NCBI GenBank assembly: GCA_965227535.1
Contig: OZ245761.1
Coordinates: 1,798,001-1,862,000 of the forward strand
From: SZUA-430 sp965227535
GTDB lineage: Bacteria > Pseudomonadota > Alphaproteobacteria > Micropepsales > Micropepsaceae
Direction of reading: 5' to 3'
DNA length: 64,000 bases
In this document: one piece after another, positions 1 to 8,223 of the stretch
Numbering within the stretch: position 1 is the first letter of the stretch
How the letters are laid out: every line of letters starts with the position of its first letter
Translations under genes and position numbers: made by a program
Notes under the pieces: generated by a model
The model's database searches: none
Seen by the model: only the letters and a program-made list of their open reading frames with translations
What the model was told of the DNA's origin: nothing

Positions 1-477
1 GGCCTGATGAGCGACCTGCCCACGCTGCGCAAGCGCGGCCAAACCGCCCTCGACATCGTCAAAGCCCAAGCCAACGTCGACCCGAAGCGCACCGCCGCCA
101 TCGGCTTCTGCTTCGGCGGCACGACGGTGCTGGAGCTCGCGCGCAGCGGCGCCCACATCGGCTGCGTCGTCGGCTTCCACTCAGGTCTGCAAACGGCCGC
201 CCCGCAAGACGCGAAGAACATCAAGTGCAAGGTGATGGTCTGCCTCGGCGCGGCAGACCCCATCATCCCCGCCGAACAACGCGAAGCCTTCGTGAAGGAA
301 ATGCAGGCAGGCGGCGTCGATTGGCGCATGGAGCTCTACGGCAACGCCGGCCACAGCTTCACCAACCGCGAAGTCGACACGATGAACATCCCCGGCTTCG
401 CCTACCACGAGTCGACGGACAAGCGATCCTGGCGCGCCATGCGCGACCTGTTCGATGAGGTTTTGGGGACGGTTTAA
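1..477 (+). CDS. Dienelactone hydrolase family protein, 3' part
   Basis: The reading frame is open from the first base, so the gene starts before the window; about 158 C-terminal residues are visible. The alpha/beta-hydrolase nucleophile elbow reads GFCFGG, with Cys (not Ser) as nucleophile, which is diagnostic of dienelactone hydrolases. The Asp (in AADPIIP) and His (in GHSF) of the triad follow about 49 and 81 residues later, so the catalytic half is intact. The family hydrolyses lactones such as dienelactone in aromatic degradation, but many chromosomal members have no known substrate, and nothing downstream belongs to a catechol pathway. Probably cytoplasmic. The family is clear; the substrate is not. 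Confidence 0.87.
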   Translation, partial: GLMSDLPTLRKRGQTALDIVKAQANVDPKRTAAIGFCFGGTTVLELARSGAHIGCVVGFHSGLQTAAPQDAKNIKCKVMVCLGAADPIIPAEQREAFVKEMQAGGVDWRMELYGNAGHSFTNREVDTMNIPGFAYHESTDKRSWRAMRDLFDEVLGTV

Positions 478-575
478 AACTCACGCGTGTGCCCACGCGA
501 ACACAGCGAAACACAGTAAGCGTGATTCGCAAGACGGCCGACTGATTCGCGGCCGCGTCATCAAAGGGGCATTGC

Positions 576-1205
576 ATGAAACTCAAAACACTGTTGCTCG
601 GCGCCGCGGCATCGCTCGCGCTGGCGGGTTCGGCGCACGCCGCGGGCCTCTACGTCGGTCTCGACGCTGGTGGAAACTGGCTCCAAGACACGGAGTTCGA
701 CTTCGCCTCCACGCCGCCCACCATCACCGACTTCGACAACGCGGCGGAAAGCGACAACGGCTGGGCGGTCTTGGCGACCGTCGGCTTCGGCTTCGCGCCG
801 CAGTGGCGCAGCGAGGTTGAACTGGGCTACCGCGCGCAGGACATCGATCTGTTCAGCTCCGCGGCCGCAATAAACCTGTTCGAGTCCGGCGACCTCAGCC
901 AGCTCACGATCATGGCGAACGTGCACTACGACATTCCGGTCGGCTCGAACTTTAAGCTGTCGCTCGGCGGCGGCCTGGGCGTCGACATTGTCAATGTCGA
1001 TGACACCGTGATCGACGAAACGGACAGCGTCTTCGCCTATCAGGGCATCGCCGGCGCGGCCTACGCGATTGGCCCCAAGACCGACTTGACGCTTACGTAC
1101 CGCTATCTGGCGGCGGAAGGCCCGACGATCACAGGCGTCTACGCCGAGGAATTCGACAACCTCGACAACCACACCGTGACACTCGGCCTGCGCTTCGGTC
1201 TCTGA
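576..1205 (+). CDS. Outer-membrane beta-barrel protein (porin-like, about 209 aa)
   Basis: Begins with a signal peptide (MKLKTLLLGAAASLALAGSA, cleavage after AHA) followed by alternating hydrophobic/polar strands typical of an 8-stranded OmpA/OmpW-like barrel. Motifs such as LYVGLDAGGNW near the N-terminus, YRAQDIDLF and the terminal VTLGLRFGL with a final aromatic-x-Leu-type strand fit an outer-membrane barrel. There is no peptidoglycan-binding OmpA domain. The AAAGGGG element about 9 bases before the ATG is a fair ribosome site. A strong hairpin with a T-run follows the gene, so it is probably monocistronic. It shares signal-peptide wording and barrel style with the OmpA-like gene at 36086-37165. 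Confidence 0.8.
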   Translation: MKLKTLLLGAAASLALAGSAHAAGLYVGLDAGGNWLQDTEFDFASTPPTITDFDNAAESDNGWAVLATVGFGFAPQWRSEVELGYRAQDIDLFSSAAAINLFESGDLSQLTIMANVHYDIPVGSNFKLSLGGGLGVDIVNVDDTVIDETDSVFAYQGIAGAAYAIGPKTDLTLTYRYLAAEGPTITGVYAEEFDNLDNHTVTLGLRFGL

Positions 1206-1224
1206 CGCCCAAATTCTATGCAGC

Positions 1225-1252
1225 ACCGGGGGCCGTAGCGCCCCCGGTTTTC
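1225..1252 (+). terminator. Rho-independent terminator of the barrel gene
   Basis: Nine-base perfect stem ACCGGGGGC / GCCCCCGGT around a six-base loop, directly followed by TTTTCGTTT. It lies 20 bases after the stop codon of the outer-membrane barrel gene. Confidence 0.8.
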
Positions 1253-1307
1253 GTTTGCGCCCTTTTGCAGCATTGATCGCGCGCCCTACCGTGGCTACGG
1301 CTGCCTG

Positions 1308-1778
1308 ATGACGATCACCATCGAACGCACGACCCACGCCACCGACGACGCCCGCGCGTTGATCGAAGAACTCGAAGCCGACCTCTCCGGCGACTTCGAA
1401 CCGCATCAACGCCACGGCCTCAGCCTCGACAAAATCTTCCAGCCGCACATCGCCTTCTTCATCGCCCGCGTGGACGGCAAGGCCGTCGGCTGCGGCGGCA
1501 TCGCGTTCGAGGACGGCTTCGCCGAACTCAAACGCATGTACGTCCGCCCCCACGCGCGCGGCACGGGCGTCGTCCAGGCCGTGATCGCCCAACTCGAAGC
1601 CGAAGCAAAGGCCCGCGGCGTCACCCGCCTGCTGCTCGAAACCGGCGACGTCCTGCACGCCGCGATCCGCGTCTATGAACGCGCCGGCTTCAAACGCTGC
1701 GAAGCCTTCGGCGACTATCTCGCCCTGCCACCGAACACGATCGAACGCAGCGTCTTTCTCGAAAAACGCCTCGCCTGA
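1308..1778 (+). CDS. GNAT family N-acetyltransferase
   Basis: A 156-residue single-domain GNAT protein. The acetyl-CoA pyrophosphate-binding motif A is clear around residues 77-90 (RMYVRPHARGTGV), preceded by the beta-strand GCGGIAFEDGFAELK and followed by the motif-B region LLETGDVLHAAIRVYERAGFKRCEAFG. Length matches the family. It probably acetylates a small amine or amino-acid-like substrate in the cytoplasm, but specificity cannot be read. It sits alone between a terminator and the TPR gene, which has its own ribosome site. Confidence 0.87.
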   Translation: MTITIERTTHATDDARALIEELEADLSGDFEPHQRHGLSLDKIFQPHIAFFIARVDGKAVGCGGIAFEDGFAELKRMYVRPHARGTGVVQAVIAQLEAEAKARGVTRLLLETGDVLHAAIRVYERAGFKRCEAFGDYLALPPNTIERSVFLEKRLA

Positions 1779-1899
1779 CCCGAACAATCGAGACAATTTG
1801 AATCGAAGGCGCGCCAATTTCGGCAGCGCGAAAGGCCCGCCTCAACACGGCATATACCTAGCGCATCTATCATCGCCCCTTCACCGGGGGACATCCGTC

Positions 1900-3978
1900 A
1901 TGCGCTGGCTGATCGCCGCATTCTTACTGCTTGCGCTGGTCGAGCCCGCATTGAGCTCTGACCAATCGCGCTGCGTCGACGCCAAGGCGCCCGCAGCGAT
2001 GCGCATGGCCGCCTGCACGCACGCCGTTGAGACGTCGCCAACGGCGCAAGCCTACATCGACCGCGCCGGCGCCCATCGCGACGCGATGCAGTGGGACGAA
2101 GCGCGAGCCGATCTCGACAAAGCACTGACGCTCGACCCGCGCAACGTGAGAGCGTTGAGCCTGCGTGCCGCCATGCACGCGGTCTATGGAGACGCCAAAG
2201 CCGCGATCGCGGATCTCGATCGCGCGATCGCCATCCGTCCCGACGCGGCGCTCTACGCGCAGCGAGGCGACGTTTGGGTCATGACGGACGACAAGCGTGC
2301 CGTCGCCGAGTACACGAAGGCGCTGTTGTTGGAACCCAAGAACGTCGCGACCTTGACGGCGCGCGCCGAAGCCTATGTGCGTCTCGACCAAGACCCCCTC
2401 GCCCGCGACGACTACGACCGTGCGCTGGAAATCGAACCGCGCGATCCCTTGCTCTTCGTCGGCCGCGGCCGCGTCTTTCGCAAGCAATTTCGCAAGATGC
2501 AAGCTCTCGACGATTTCACGACCGCGATCAAGCTCGATCCGGATTTTCTGCCGGCGTATCGCGAGCGCGCGCAAACCTATGTCCAACACGCCGAGTTCAC
2601 GCCCGCGATAGCGGATTTCAACCGCATCCTGGCGGCGAAGCCGAAAGATGCGGACGCTTTGCGCGCCCGCCGGCGCGCCTATCTCGAAGTCGGCGACAGC
2701 GCACATGCCATCGCCGACGCCGAACGGATCGTCGCGGTTGCTAAATATCTCTACGCCGAAGACTACCTCGAGCGCGGCGTCGCCTATCTACGGCGCGGCG
2801 GGGACGACGACTTCACCCGCGCGGAAAGGACGTTCAAACAGGCGGCGGCGTTCGAACGCGGCCACGAACGGGGCGCAACCGCGTTCGTCAAGAAATTCTG
2901 CGCCATCTTCTGCGGCGCGCGCAGATCCGGCAGCATCGCGGCCCTGCTGCTCGCGGCCGCGCCATCGCGAAAGAAGCTCGACCACAACCGCAACATCGCC
3001 GACGCGGACGCGTATATGGGCATGCTCGCGCTCAAACGGGGCGATGACGGCAAAGCCGCCGCCATCTTCGCCGAGGCGCTCGAACACTCAAGCAGAAGCG
3101 CCGTCGCTTATTACGGCCGCGGCGTCGTCAAGCACAACGCGGGCGACATCGAAGGCGCAAAGGACGACTTCGCAACGTCGCGCGACCATAACGGGAACAT
3201 GCACCTGCTCTACGCCCGCGCTGGCATCGAACCCGTGCCGGCCCAGCACGCCACTTTTGTCGAGCCGATAGCCGACGCGGCTGGCAGCGCGCGCGACATC
3301 GGTATCTGCCAGAGGGGCGACGACGTCGCGCCGACCGCCGGCGCCACGCTCGACTTCGCGGCCGAGATCGACGCCTGCACCCGCGTGGTGCGGGCCAAAC
3401 CCGCTAAGGAAGTCAAAGCGCTGGCATATGCCAATCGCGCACGCTGGCGAGCCATGAAGAGCGACCGCGACGGCGCGATCGACGACTACAACGCCGCGCT
3501 GACCGTCGACCCCGGCAACGTCAACGCCCTTATCGCCATCGGCGGCTACCTGACCGAACAGCGCAAATACGATGCGGCCATCGCCGCCTTCGACCGCGCC
3601 GCGACGGCCGACCCGAAATCCTTCAACGCACTCTTCGGCCGCTGCGAAGCCCGCGCCGCGCAAGGCGACGCCAAATCGGCAGTGGCCGATTGCGATCAGG
3701 CGGTCGCCGCGGCCGGCGACGACCCAAGAGTCAAAGTTCGTCGCGCGCCGGTCCTGCTGCGCGCCGGCGAGAACAAACGCGCCCTGCGCGACTACGATCT
3801 CGTCCTGCGCGAGGCGGCGCGCTACGGCCTGCCCGACGATCCGGACGCGCGTTTCGGACGCGCCGTTGCGTTGAAGCGCCTGGGCGATACGGCGGGCGCC
3901 GAAATCGACTTCAAGAAAGCACGCGCGCAAGACCCGACGATCGATCGCCAATTTGCCGAACTTGGCATCAAACCCTGA
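1900..3978 (+). CDS. Exported tetratricopeptide-repeat protein (692 aa)
   Basis: The chosen ATG follows a GGGGGA ribosome site and opens with a signal peptide (MRWLIAAFLLLALVEPALSS); the frame extends further upstream but that part looks non-coding. The rest is built from TPR units, with recurring A-x-x-D-x-x-x-A-(I/L) and A-Y-x-x-R signatures (for example DARADLDKALTLDP-like and AIADLDRAIAI) in two blocks separated by a region around residues 280-450 containing GAAAF, CAIFCGARRSGS and a probable hydrophobic segment. TPRs mediate protein contacts, so this is likely a periplasmic or envelope scaffold. No catalytic domain is seen. Convergent or co-transcribed partners are not obvious. Confidence 0.85.
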   Translation: MRWLIAAFLLLALVEPALSSDQSRCVDAKAPAAMRMAACTHAVETSPTAQAYIDRAGAHRDAMQWDEARADLDKALTLDPRNVRALSLRAAMHAVYGDAKAAIADLDRAIAIRPDAALYAQRGDVWVMTDDKRAVAEYTKALLLEPKNVATLTARAEAYVRLDQDPLARDDYDRALEIEPRDPLLFVGRGRVFRKQFRKMQALDDFTTAIKLDPDFLPAYRERAQTYVQHAEFTPAIADFNRILAAKPKDADALRARRRAYLEVGDSAHAIADAERIVAVAKYLYAEDYLERGVAYLRRGGDDDFTRAERTFKQAAAFERGHERGATAFVKKFCAIFCGARRSGSIAALLLAAAPSRKKLDHNRNIADADAYMGMLALKRGDDGKAAAIFAEALEHSSRSAVAYYGRGVVKHNAGDIEGAKDDFATSRDHNGNMHLLYARAGIEPVPAQHATFVEPIADAAGSARDIGICQRGDDVAPTAGATLDFAAEIDACTRVVRAKPAKEVKALAYANRARWRAMKSDRDGAIDDYNAALTVDPGNVNALIAIGGYLTEQRKYDAAIAAFDRAATADPKSFNALFGRCEARAAQGDAKSAVADCDQAVAAAGDDPRVKVRRAPVLLRAGENKRALRDYDLVLREAARYGLPDDPDARFGRAVALKRLGDTAGAEIDFKKARAQDPTIDRQFAELGIKP

Positions 3979-3998
3979 GCGACCGGACGCACCACACC

Positions 3999-4034
3999 TT
4001 AACGACTCGTTAACCCCGCTTAACCAGCATTAAG
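3999..4034 (+). promoter_or_regulatory. CtrA-type box cluster upstream of the phospholipase-like gene
   Basis: A perfect TTAA-N7-TTAAC match (3999-4014) is followed by two more TTAA blocks at 4020-4023 and 4030-4033, each spaced by six bases. CtrA of Caulobacterales and relatives binds TTAA-N7-TTAA. A TATAAT hexamer at 4055-4060 would place the last TTAA block at about -35, the position from which CtrA activates, but this hexamer overlaps the annotated start codon of the next gene. Confidence 0.6.
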
Positions 4035-4058
4035 CTTTGATTCTGGGGGCGCTGTATA

Positions 4059-5624
4059 ATGAGTATGTTTTATCGCCTGGTGATGAATTCGGTCTGCCGC
4101 AGCAACCATCACCGGCTTGCGATCGATGCATTGCGGCATTTGAAGAGCCCGCAGGCCGAAGCCTGGCGCGATCTCTTCCTCGACAACCACGGCAAGTACC
4201 TCGCTGGCGCAAAAGCGCCGGATGAGGTCTTCAAAGATTTCAAAAACCACGTCCTGCACGTGCGCGACGGCGATTGGGGCGGCGCGCCGATGGCCGCGCG
4301 CGAGTGGTACAAGCGCACCGTGCGCGCGCTGCAAGAGAAGGATTGGCCGCACGCCGCCTACTGCGCCGGCGTCATGAGCCACTACGTCGTCGATCCGATC
4401 CAACCGCTGCACACCGGGCAGACGGAGGAAGAAAACGTCATCCACCGCGCCGTCGAGTGGAGTTTTTCCAAGAGCTATGCCGATCTGCAACAGATCCTGG
4501 AGCAGGACCTCGGCGGCTACACCGAGGTCGCAATCTCGCCGGGCCAAGACTGGCTTGAGCAAACGATCCGCGCCGGTGCGCGACACGCGAACCAGCACTA
4601 CGAAAAGGTCGTCGACCATTTCAACTTCAAGGCATCGGTGAAGGACCCGAAGGCGGGCCTCGACCAGGAACTGAAGGACATCACCGCCAAACTCTTGGGC
4701 TACGCGTCCATCTTGCTGGCGCGCGTGCTCGACCGCGCCTTCGCCGAAGCGGCGGTCGCCCCGCCGAAGACGAACCTGACGCTCGCCACCGTCTTCGCCG
4801 TCATGGCCGTTCCCATCCGCGCCGTCCTCAAAACGATCGGCGACGTACAGGAACGCCTGCTGGTCGCCAAGATGTACGAAGAATTCCGCACCACCGGCAA
4901 ACTGCGCGACACACTGAGCGAAGACGACAAGATCGTGCGCGAACTCCACGCGAGCGAAGTCTTGAAGAAGCCGCTCTCGACGCTCGACGCGCAATGGCCG
5001 CGCGAAACCGGCACCGCGCACGGCACGGGCACACCGGCACGCTCGCTGAAAAAGGCGCCGAAGCCCAAAGCTGAAAAACCGCGCCGCGAAGCCAAGCCCG
5101 CACCCGCCGCGAAAGCGAAAGCCGCTCCGCCGCCGCCCGCGAAAGGCGCAGCGCCCGGCAAACCCGCGATCGTACCCGCGCCGGGCTCGCGCATCCGCTT
5201 GAGCCCGGACGCCCCGGTGGAAGAGGCACCGTCGATCGGACCCAAGACCGCGTCGCGCTTCACCGCGATCGGCATCAACACGGTGAAAGACTTGCTCTCC
5301 GCCTCGCCCGACGGCGCCGCCGCGCAAATCAAATTTCGCCACATCAGCGCCAGCGTCATCCGCGATTGGCAAGCCCAAGCCGACCTCGCCTGCACGGTCC
5401 CCGACATCACAAGCTTGGCCGCACAGTTGCTGGTCGCCGTCGGCATGCGCGAAGCCGACGACCTGGCGAACGCCGACGCGGACATGCTGGTCAACATGAT
5501 CGAGGAATACTGCGAAAGCGCCGACGGCCTGCGCACGCTGCGCGACGCCCCGCCGCCCAGCCGCGAAAAAGTAAAATCCTGGATCGCCGCCGCCCGCGAC
5601 ATCGCCGCCAAACGCGCGGCGTAG
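4059..5624 (+). CDS. Zinc-dependent phospholipase C/P1-nuclease-like protein with C-terminal helix-hairpin-helix (DUF4332-like) domain
   Basis: The N-terminal half (about residues 15-250) is all-helical and carries the zinc-site signature of the phospholipase C / S1-P1 nuclease fold, GVMSHYVVDPIQPLHTG (about 105-120) with His108, Asp112 and His118, plus EEENVIHRAVEW supplying further Glu/His ligands. There is no signal peptide. An Ala/Pro/Lys-rich linker spans about 325-395, and the C-terminus (about 400-521) contains IGPKTASRFTAIGINTVKDLLSASP, the helix-hairpin-helix of DUF4332-type modules, which often bind nucleic acid. The ATG at 4059 has GGGGG nine bases upstream; if the TATAAT at 4055-4060 is a real -10 box, the ATG at 4083 would be the start instead. 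Substrate (phospholipid versus nucleic acid) is unresolved. Confidence 0.77.
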   Translation: MSMFYRLVMNSVCRSNHHRLAIDALRHLKSPQAEAWRDLFLDNHGKYLAGAKAPDEVFKDFKNHVLHVRDGDWGGAPMAAREWYKRTVRALQEKDWPHAAYCAGVMSHYVVDPIQPLHTGQTEEENVIHRAVEWSFSKSYADLQQILEQDLGGYTEVAISPGQDWLEQTIRAGARHANQHYEKVVDHFNFKASVKDPKAGLDQELKDITAKLLGYASILLARVLDRAFAEAAVAPPKTNLTLATVFAVMAVPIRAVLKTIGDVQERLLVAKMYEEFRTTGKLRDTLSEDDKIVRELHASEVLKKPLSTLDAQWPRETGTAHGTGTPARSLKKAPKPKAEKPRREAKPAPAAKAKAAPPPPAKGAAPGKPAIVPAPGSRIRLSPDAPVEEAPSIGPKTASRFTAIGINTVKDLLSASPDGAAAQIKFRHISASVIRDWQAQADLACTVPDITSLAAQLLVAVGMREADDLANADADMLVNMIEEYCESADGLRTLRDAPPPSREKVKSWIAAARDIAAKRAA

Positions 5625-5638
5625 GCCGGACAATCGCC

Positions 5639-5672
5639 GGTGCCGCGCGGGGAACCATTCCGACGCGGCACC
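5639..5672 (+). other. Strong hairpin after the phospholipase-like gene
   Basis: Nine-base perfect arms GGTGCCGCG / CGCGGCACC with an inner GGAA-TTCC pairing. It begins 14 bases after the stop codon. There is no T-run, so it may act as an mRNA 3' stabiliser or a weak terminator. Confidence 0.4.
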
Positions 5673-5730
5673 AATTCGCCTCGAGATGCGTTCTGAGAAC
5701 TTATGAGTTCCTTAACGCTCTGAGGACGCC

Positions 5731-6198
5731 GTGCAAACACCTGCGCAATCGACACTGATCTTGGCCCGCATCATCGGCCCGCTTTTGATGGCGATGGGTC
5801 TCGCCGTTGCCATCCGCCCAAGCGTTTTCATCGGCGTCGTCGACTCGTTCGCCGCCGACGCGGTGACGCCGCTGACGTGGGGATTCATGACGCTGCTGCT
5901 CGGCCTCATCGTTCTGGCCTTCCATCGCCTATCGAGCACCTGGACCGAAATAGCCATCACAGTGATCGGTGTGATCTCTGTCGTGCGCGGCGCGATCCTG
6001 ATCTTCATCCCCACGCAAGCCATTGCCGTTGCGCGCGATCTCTTGGGCACGGCCCCGGCTATCGTGATGCTGGCCGGCGTAATCACAGCCATCCTCGGCG
6101 CCTGGCTCGCCTACACCGGCTACGGCGAAGAGTTCAGCCGTACCGCGCGCACCGACGAACCGCCCGCAGATCCAGCCCTGCGCGACGGCACGACGTAA
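5731..6198 (+). CDS. Small integral membrane protein of unknown function (155 aa)
   Basis: GTG start with GAGGA five bases upstream. Four hydrophobic segments are visible: about residues 8-30 (LILARIIGPLLMAMGLAVAI), 45-65 (PLTWGFMTLLLGLIVLAFH), 72-95 (IAITVIGVISVVRGAILIFI) and 105-130 (IVMLAGVITAILGAWLAYTGY), followed by an acidic tail. No catalytic motif is present. It is flanked by a convergent lipoprotein gene, so it is probably expressed alone. Family not recognised. Confidence 0.72.
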   Translation: MQTPAQSTLILARIIGPLLMAMGLAVAIRPSVFIGVVDSFAADAVTPLTWGFMTLLLGLIVLAFHRLSSTWTEIAITVIGVISVVRGAILIFIPTQAIAVARDLLGTAPAIVMLAGVITAILGAWLAYTGYGEEFSRTARTDEPPADPALRDGTT

Positions 6199-6213
6199 CG
6201 CCCACCTCGTGCC

Positions 6214-7449
6214 TTAGCCCGAAATATCGACGCCCGCGCTACTGAGCAACGCGCTGCGCAGCGCGGCGTCGTTCTTCAGGCGCTGGCGCAACTGCCCGAC
6301 GGTCGCATGCGCGTCGATCGTGTCGGCGGAATTCAGCGCCATCACTTGCGTGTTGACCAGTTCGACCGCGCCCGGCGAGCGGTCGCGGATCTTGACCGCA
6401 TCGGTCGCATCGCCGAGCGCCAGCGTACGCATGAGTGCGCCCACTTCCATCTCGACTTGCGACACGGCCAGCGCCAAGCGCGCCCGCTCCGCATTCTGCG
6501 CCGCGGTCGCCGCTTCGACGGTGGCGATCGACGCCGCCGTGCGCGAATCCGCCGCCTGCTTCTCCTGAACCGAAGCGACCGCCTGCTGCGCCGCCGCAAC
6601 CGACGTGGCTTGCGATGCCGCGCCGCGCAACCGCGCCTCGCTCAAATTCGCCGCCGCCTGCATCTGCCCGCGCACCGCAGAGCCGATCTCCGCCCGCTCC
6701 GCCAGATAATCCGCAGCAGCGCCGGTCGCGATCATCTGCGCCGTACCGAAGCCGACATCCGGCGCGCCGCCGTTCTCGGCCATGCGCGTTGTCGGCACGT
6801 TGTAGCCCGTCGACACCATCGCGAGCGCCGAGGGGAAATGATCGCCCGCCTTCGGATCGTCCGGATTGGTCCCGCTCTGCACCGGGAAATACGTCATCTC
6901 GCGTCGCTGATAGCCGAAATGCAGCTGCGGCCAATTCTGCGTGCTGACGCCGGACTCGACGCGCAAGCCCCAATCCGTCTGTGTCCCCACAACCGCCAAC
7001 CGCCGCTCGCCCGAACAGCCCAGATTGGCCTCGCACATCGCCTTGTCGCGCACGCGCGTCCACTGCGAGGCGATGGCGTTGATGCATTCGCTGCGCTGCG
7101 GCTCGACCTCGCTGCTACAAATCTGATCCTGCAGTTCCTTCATGTTCAAATTCTTCTTGCCCGCAAGCAGCATCGCCGCCGACCCGGTCGCCAGCGTCTG
7201 GTTCACCTCCGGCGCAAACACGCTGCCGCCCGCGACAAAGCCCGCGATCACCGGCGGCACGGCGCCGGTGTCGGTATAGGTCGGCGCCACATACCGCTCG
7301 CGCCGCTTATAGCCGACCTGCACGCGCGCATCTTTCGGCTCCGCGCCGATCGAAATGCCGCCCGCCGTCTCGACGAAGATGGCGTTCGGATCCGCGCAAC
7401 CCGCCAGAACGCCCGCACTCAGCAACACGACGACGATCCTGTTACGCAT
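6214..7449 (-). CDS. Lipoprotein of unknown function with an Ala-rich coiled-coil region (411 aa)
   Basis: N-terminal lipobox LAGC (MRNRIVVVLLSAGVLAGCAD) predicts lipid anchoring at Cys18. The first half has beta-rich stretches (VQVGYKRRERYVAPTYTDTG, FHFGYQRREMTYFPVQSGTN-like text with FPSALAMVSTGYNVP). The second half (about 240-370) is Ala/Gln/Glu-rich with heptad-like spacing (ASVQEKQAADSRTAASIATVEAATAAQNAERARLAL region) and is probably a coiled coil. It starts ten bases after the stop of the other lipoprotein gene upstream, so the two form an operon. Function unknown; an envelope structural role is inferred only from localisation. Confidence 0.75.
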   Translation of the reverse strand: MRNRIVVVLLSAGVLAGCADPNAIFVETAGGISIGAEPKDARVQVGYKRRERYVAPTYTDTGAVPPVIAGFVAGGSVFAPEVNQTLATGSAAMLLAGKKNLNMKELQDQICSSEVEPQRSECINAIASQWTRVRDKAMCEANLGCSGERRLAVVGTQTDWGLRVESGVSTQNWPQLHFGYQRREMTYFPVQSGTNPDDPKAGDHFPSALAMVSTGYNVPTTRMAENGGAPDVGFGTAQMIATGAAADYLAERAEIGSAVRGQMQAAANLSEARLRGAASQATSVAAAQQAVASVQEKQAADSRTAASIATVEAATAAQNAERARLALAVSQVEMEVGALMRTLALGDATDAVKIRDRSPGAVELVNTQVMALNSADTIDAHATVGQLRQRLKNDAALRSALLSSAGVDISG

Positions 7450-7458
7450 AACTCGCCC

Positions 7459-8034
7459 TCATCCGTTAATTGAGCCGCGCAGGAGATCCTGCACGCTCGC
7501 TTGCGCCGGCTCGACCGCCACCGCCGAAGGCACGTGAGGCCAAGCCACCAACGCATTCTCATTCGTCACTTCAAGCAGCGTCTGCCGGTGATACCCGACG
7601 CCGAAATGCCGGTCGCGCGCCCCGACTCCGACGGACAAACCCGCAACCGCAATATCGAACAACTCACCCGCGCGACCGCGATCGACGGCCGGCAACGAAC
7701 ACCAGCGAAAGCCGAAGCCTTCATCGGTGGAACAATCGCCCGGCTTGTCGTCGCTGACGCGAAGTGCAGAGGCGCCAGCCCACTGATTGAGCAAGTCGGC
7801 GACCGTCAACTCGACCTCGCCAACCGCAACCGACGCGCCACGAAACGCGTCATCGACCCACACGCCGTAGAACTGAAACCGATGCACATCGCCCACGGAC
7901 GCGGCCGCGCCAGGCACGTCGTTCGCGACGGAGAACAACCCGACCACCTGCCGCCGCCCATCGCCGTCCTCAAAACTGAAAGCACACCCGCCAAGCGCAA
8001 ACGCAAGCAGCGGCGCGGCGCAAAGCGCACGCAT
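7459..8034 (-). CDS. Small lipoprotein, unknown function
   Basis: The start chosen gives MRALCAAPLLAFALGGCAFSFEDGDG, a compact signal with lipobox ALGGC at residue 17; an in-frame ATG 14 codons upstream (8076) is possible but would give an unusually long charged N-region. The mature part is about 175 residues of mixed beta structure (RFQFYGVWVDDAF, FRWCSLPAVDRGRAGEL, HFGVGYHRQTLLEV). The motif GVGYHRQ resembles FGYQRRE in the next gene, and both may belong to the same unrecognised envelope family. First gene of a two-gene operon; a CtrA box and a palindromic operator-like site lie 135-170 bases upstream. Confidence 0.65.
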   Translation of the reverse strand: MRALCAAPLLAFALGGCAFSFEDGDGRRQVVGLFSVANDVPGAAASVGDVHRFQFYGVWVDDAFRGASVAVGEVELTVADLLNQWAGASALRVSDDKPGDCSTDEGFGFRWCSLPAVDRGRAGELFDIAVAGLSVGVGARDRHFGVGYHRQTLLEVTNENALVAWPHVPSAVAVEPAQASVQDLLRGSING

Positions 8035-8168
8035 CCGGCCGAGCACGTCCCATTTGCTCCGCGAATCCCCATTCATCCGCCGAACCTGCGCGCCCGCGGC
8101 CGCGAGGGCAATTTGAACCCGTCACGTCCCAGACGATCCGCACACGGACTGTTGCCGCCCTGCGCGCT

Positions 8169-8184
8169 TTAACGATTTGTTAAG
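8169..8184 (-). promoter_or_regulatory. CtrA-type box upstream of the lipoprotein operon
   Basis: TTAACGATTTGTTAAG is an exact TTAA-N7-TTAA match. It lies about 93-135 bases before the candidate starts of the lipoprotein gene to its left, and only two bases from the palindrome at 8187-8203. Confidence 0.55.
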
Positions 8185-8186
8185 GC

Positions 8187-8203
8187 TTTGAACGCCGTTC
8201 AAA
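8187..8203. promoter_or_regulatory. Palindromic operator-like site, copy 1
   Basis: TTTGAACGCCGTTCAAA is a perfect dyad with a single central base. The 15-base core TTGAACGCCGTTCAA recurs at 20097-20111 and 50096-50112. This copy lies between the 3' end of the amidohydrolase gene and the start of the leftward lipoprotein operon. The shape suits a TetR-type dimeric repressor; this is inference. Confidence 0.5.
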
Positions 8204-8223
8204 TAACGATTCGAGCGCGATGC

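Noticed and set aside
561..1817. A long leftward reading frame opposite the barrel and GNAT genes
   Set aside because: It is the complement of two well-supported genes, has Arg/Ala/Val/Asp-rich shadow composition and no domain pattern; GC-rich DNA gives stop-poor antisense frames.
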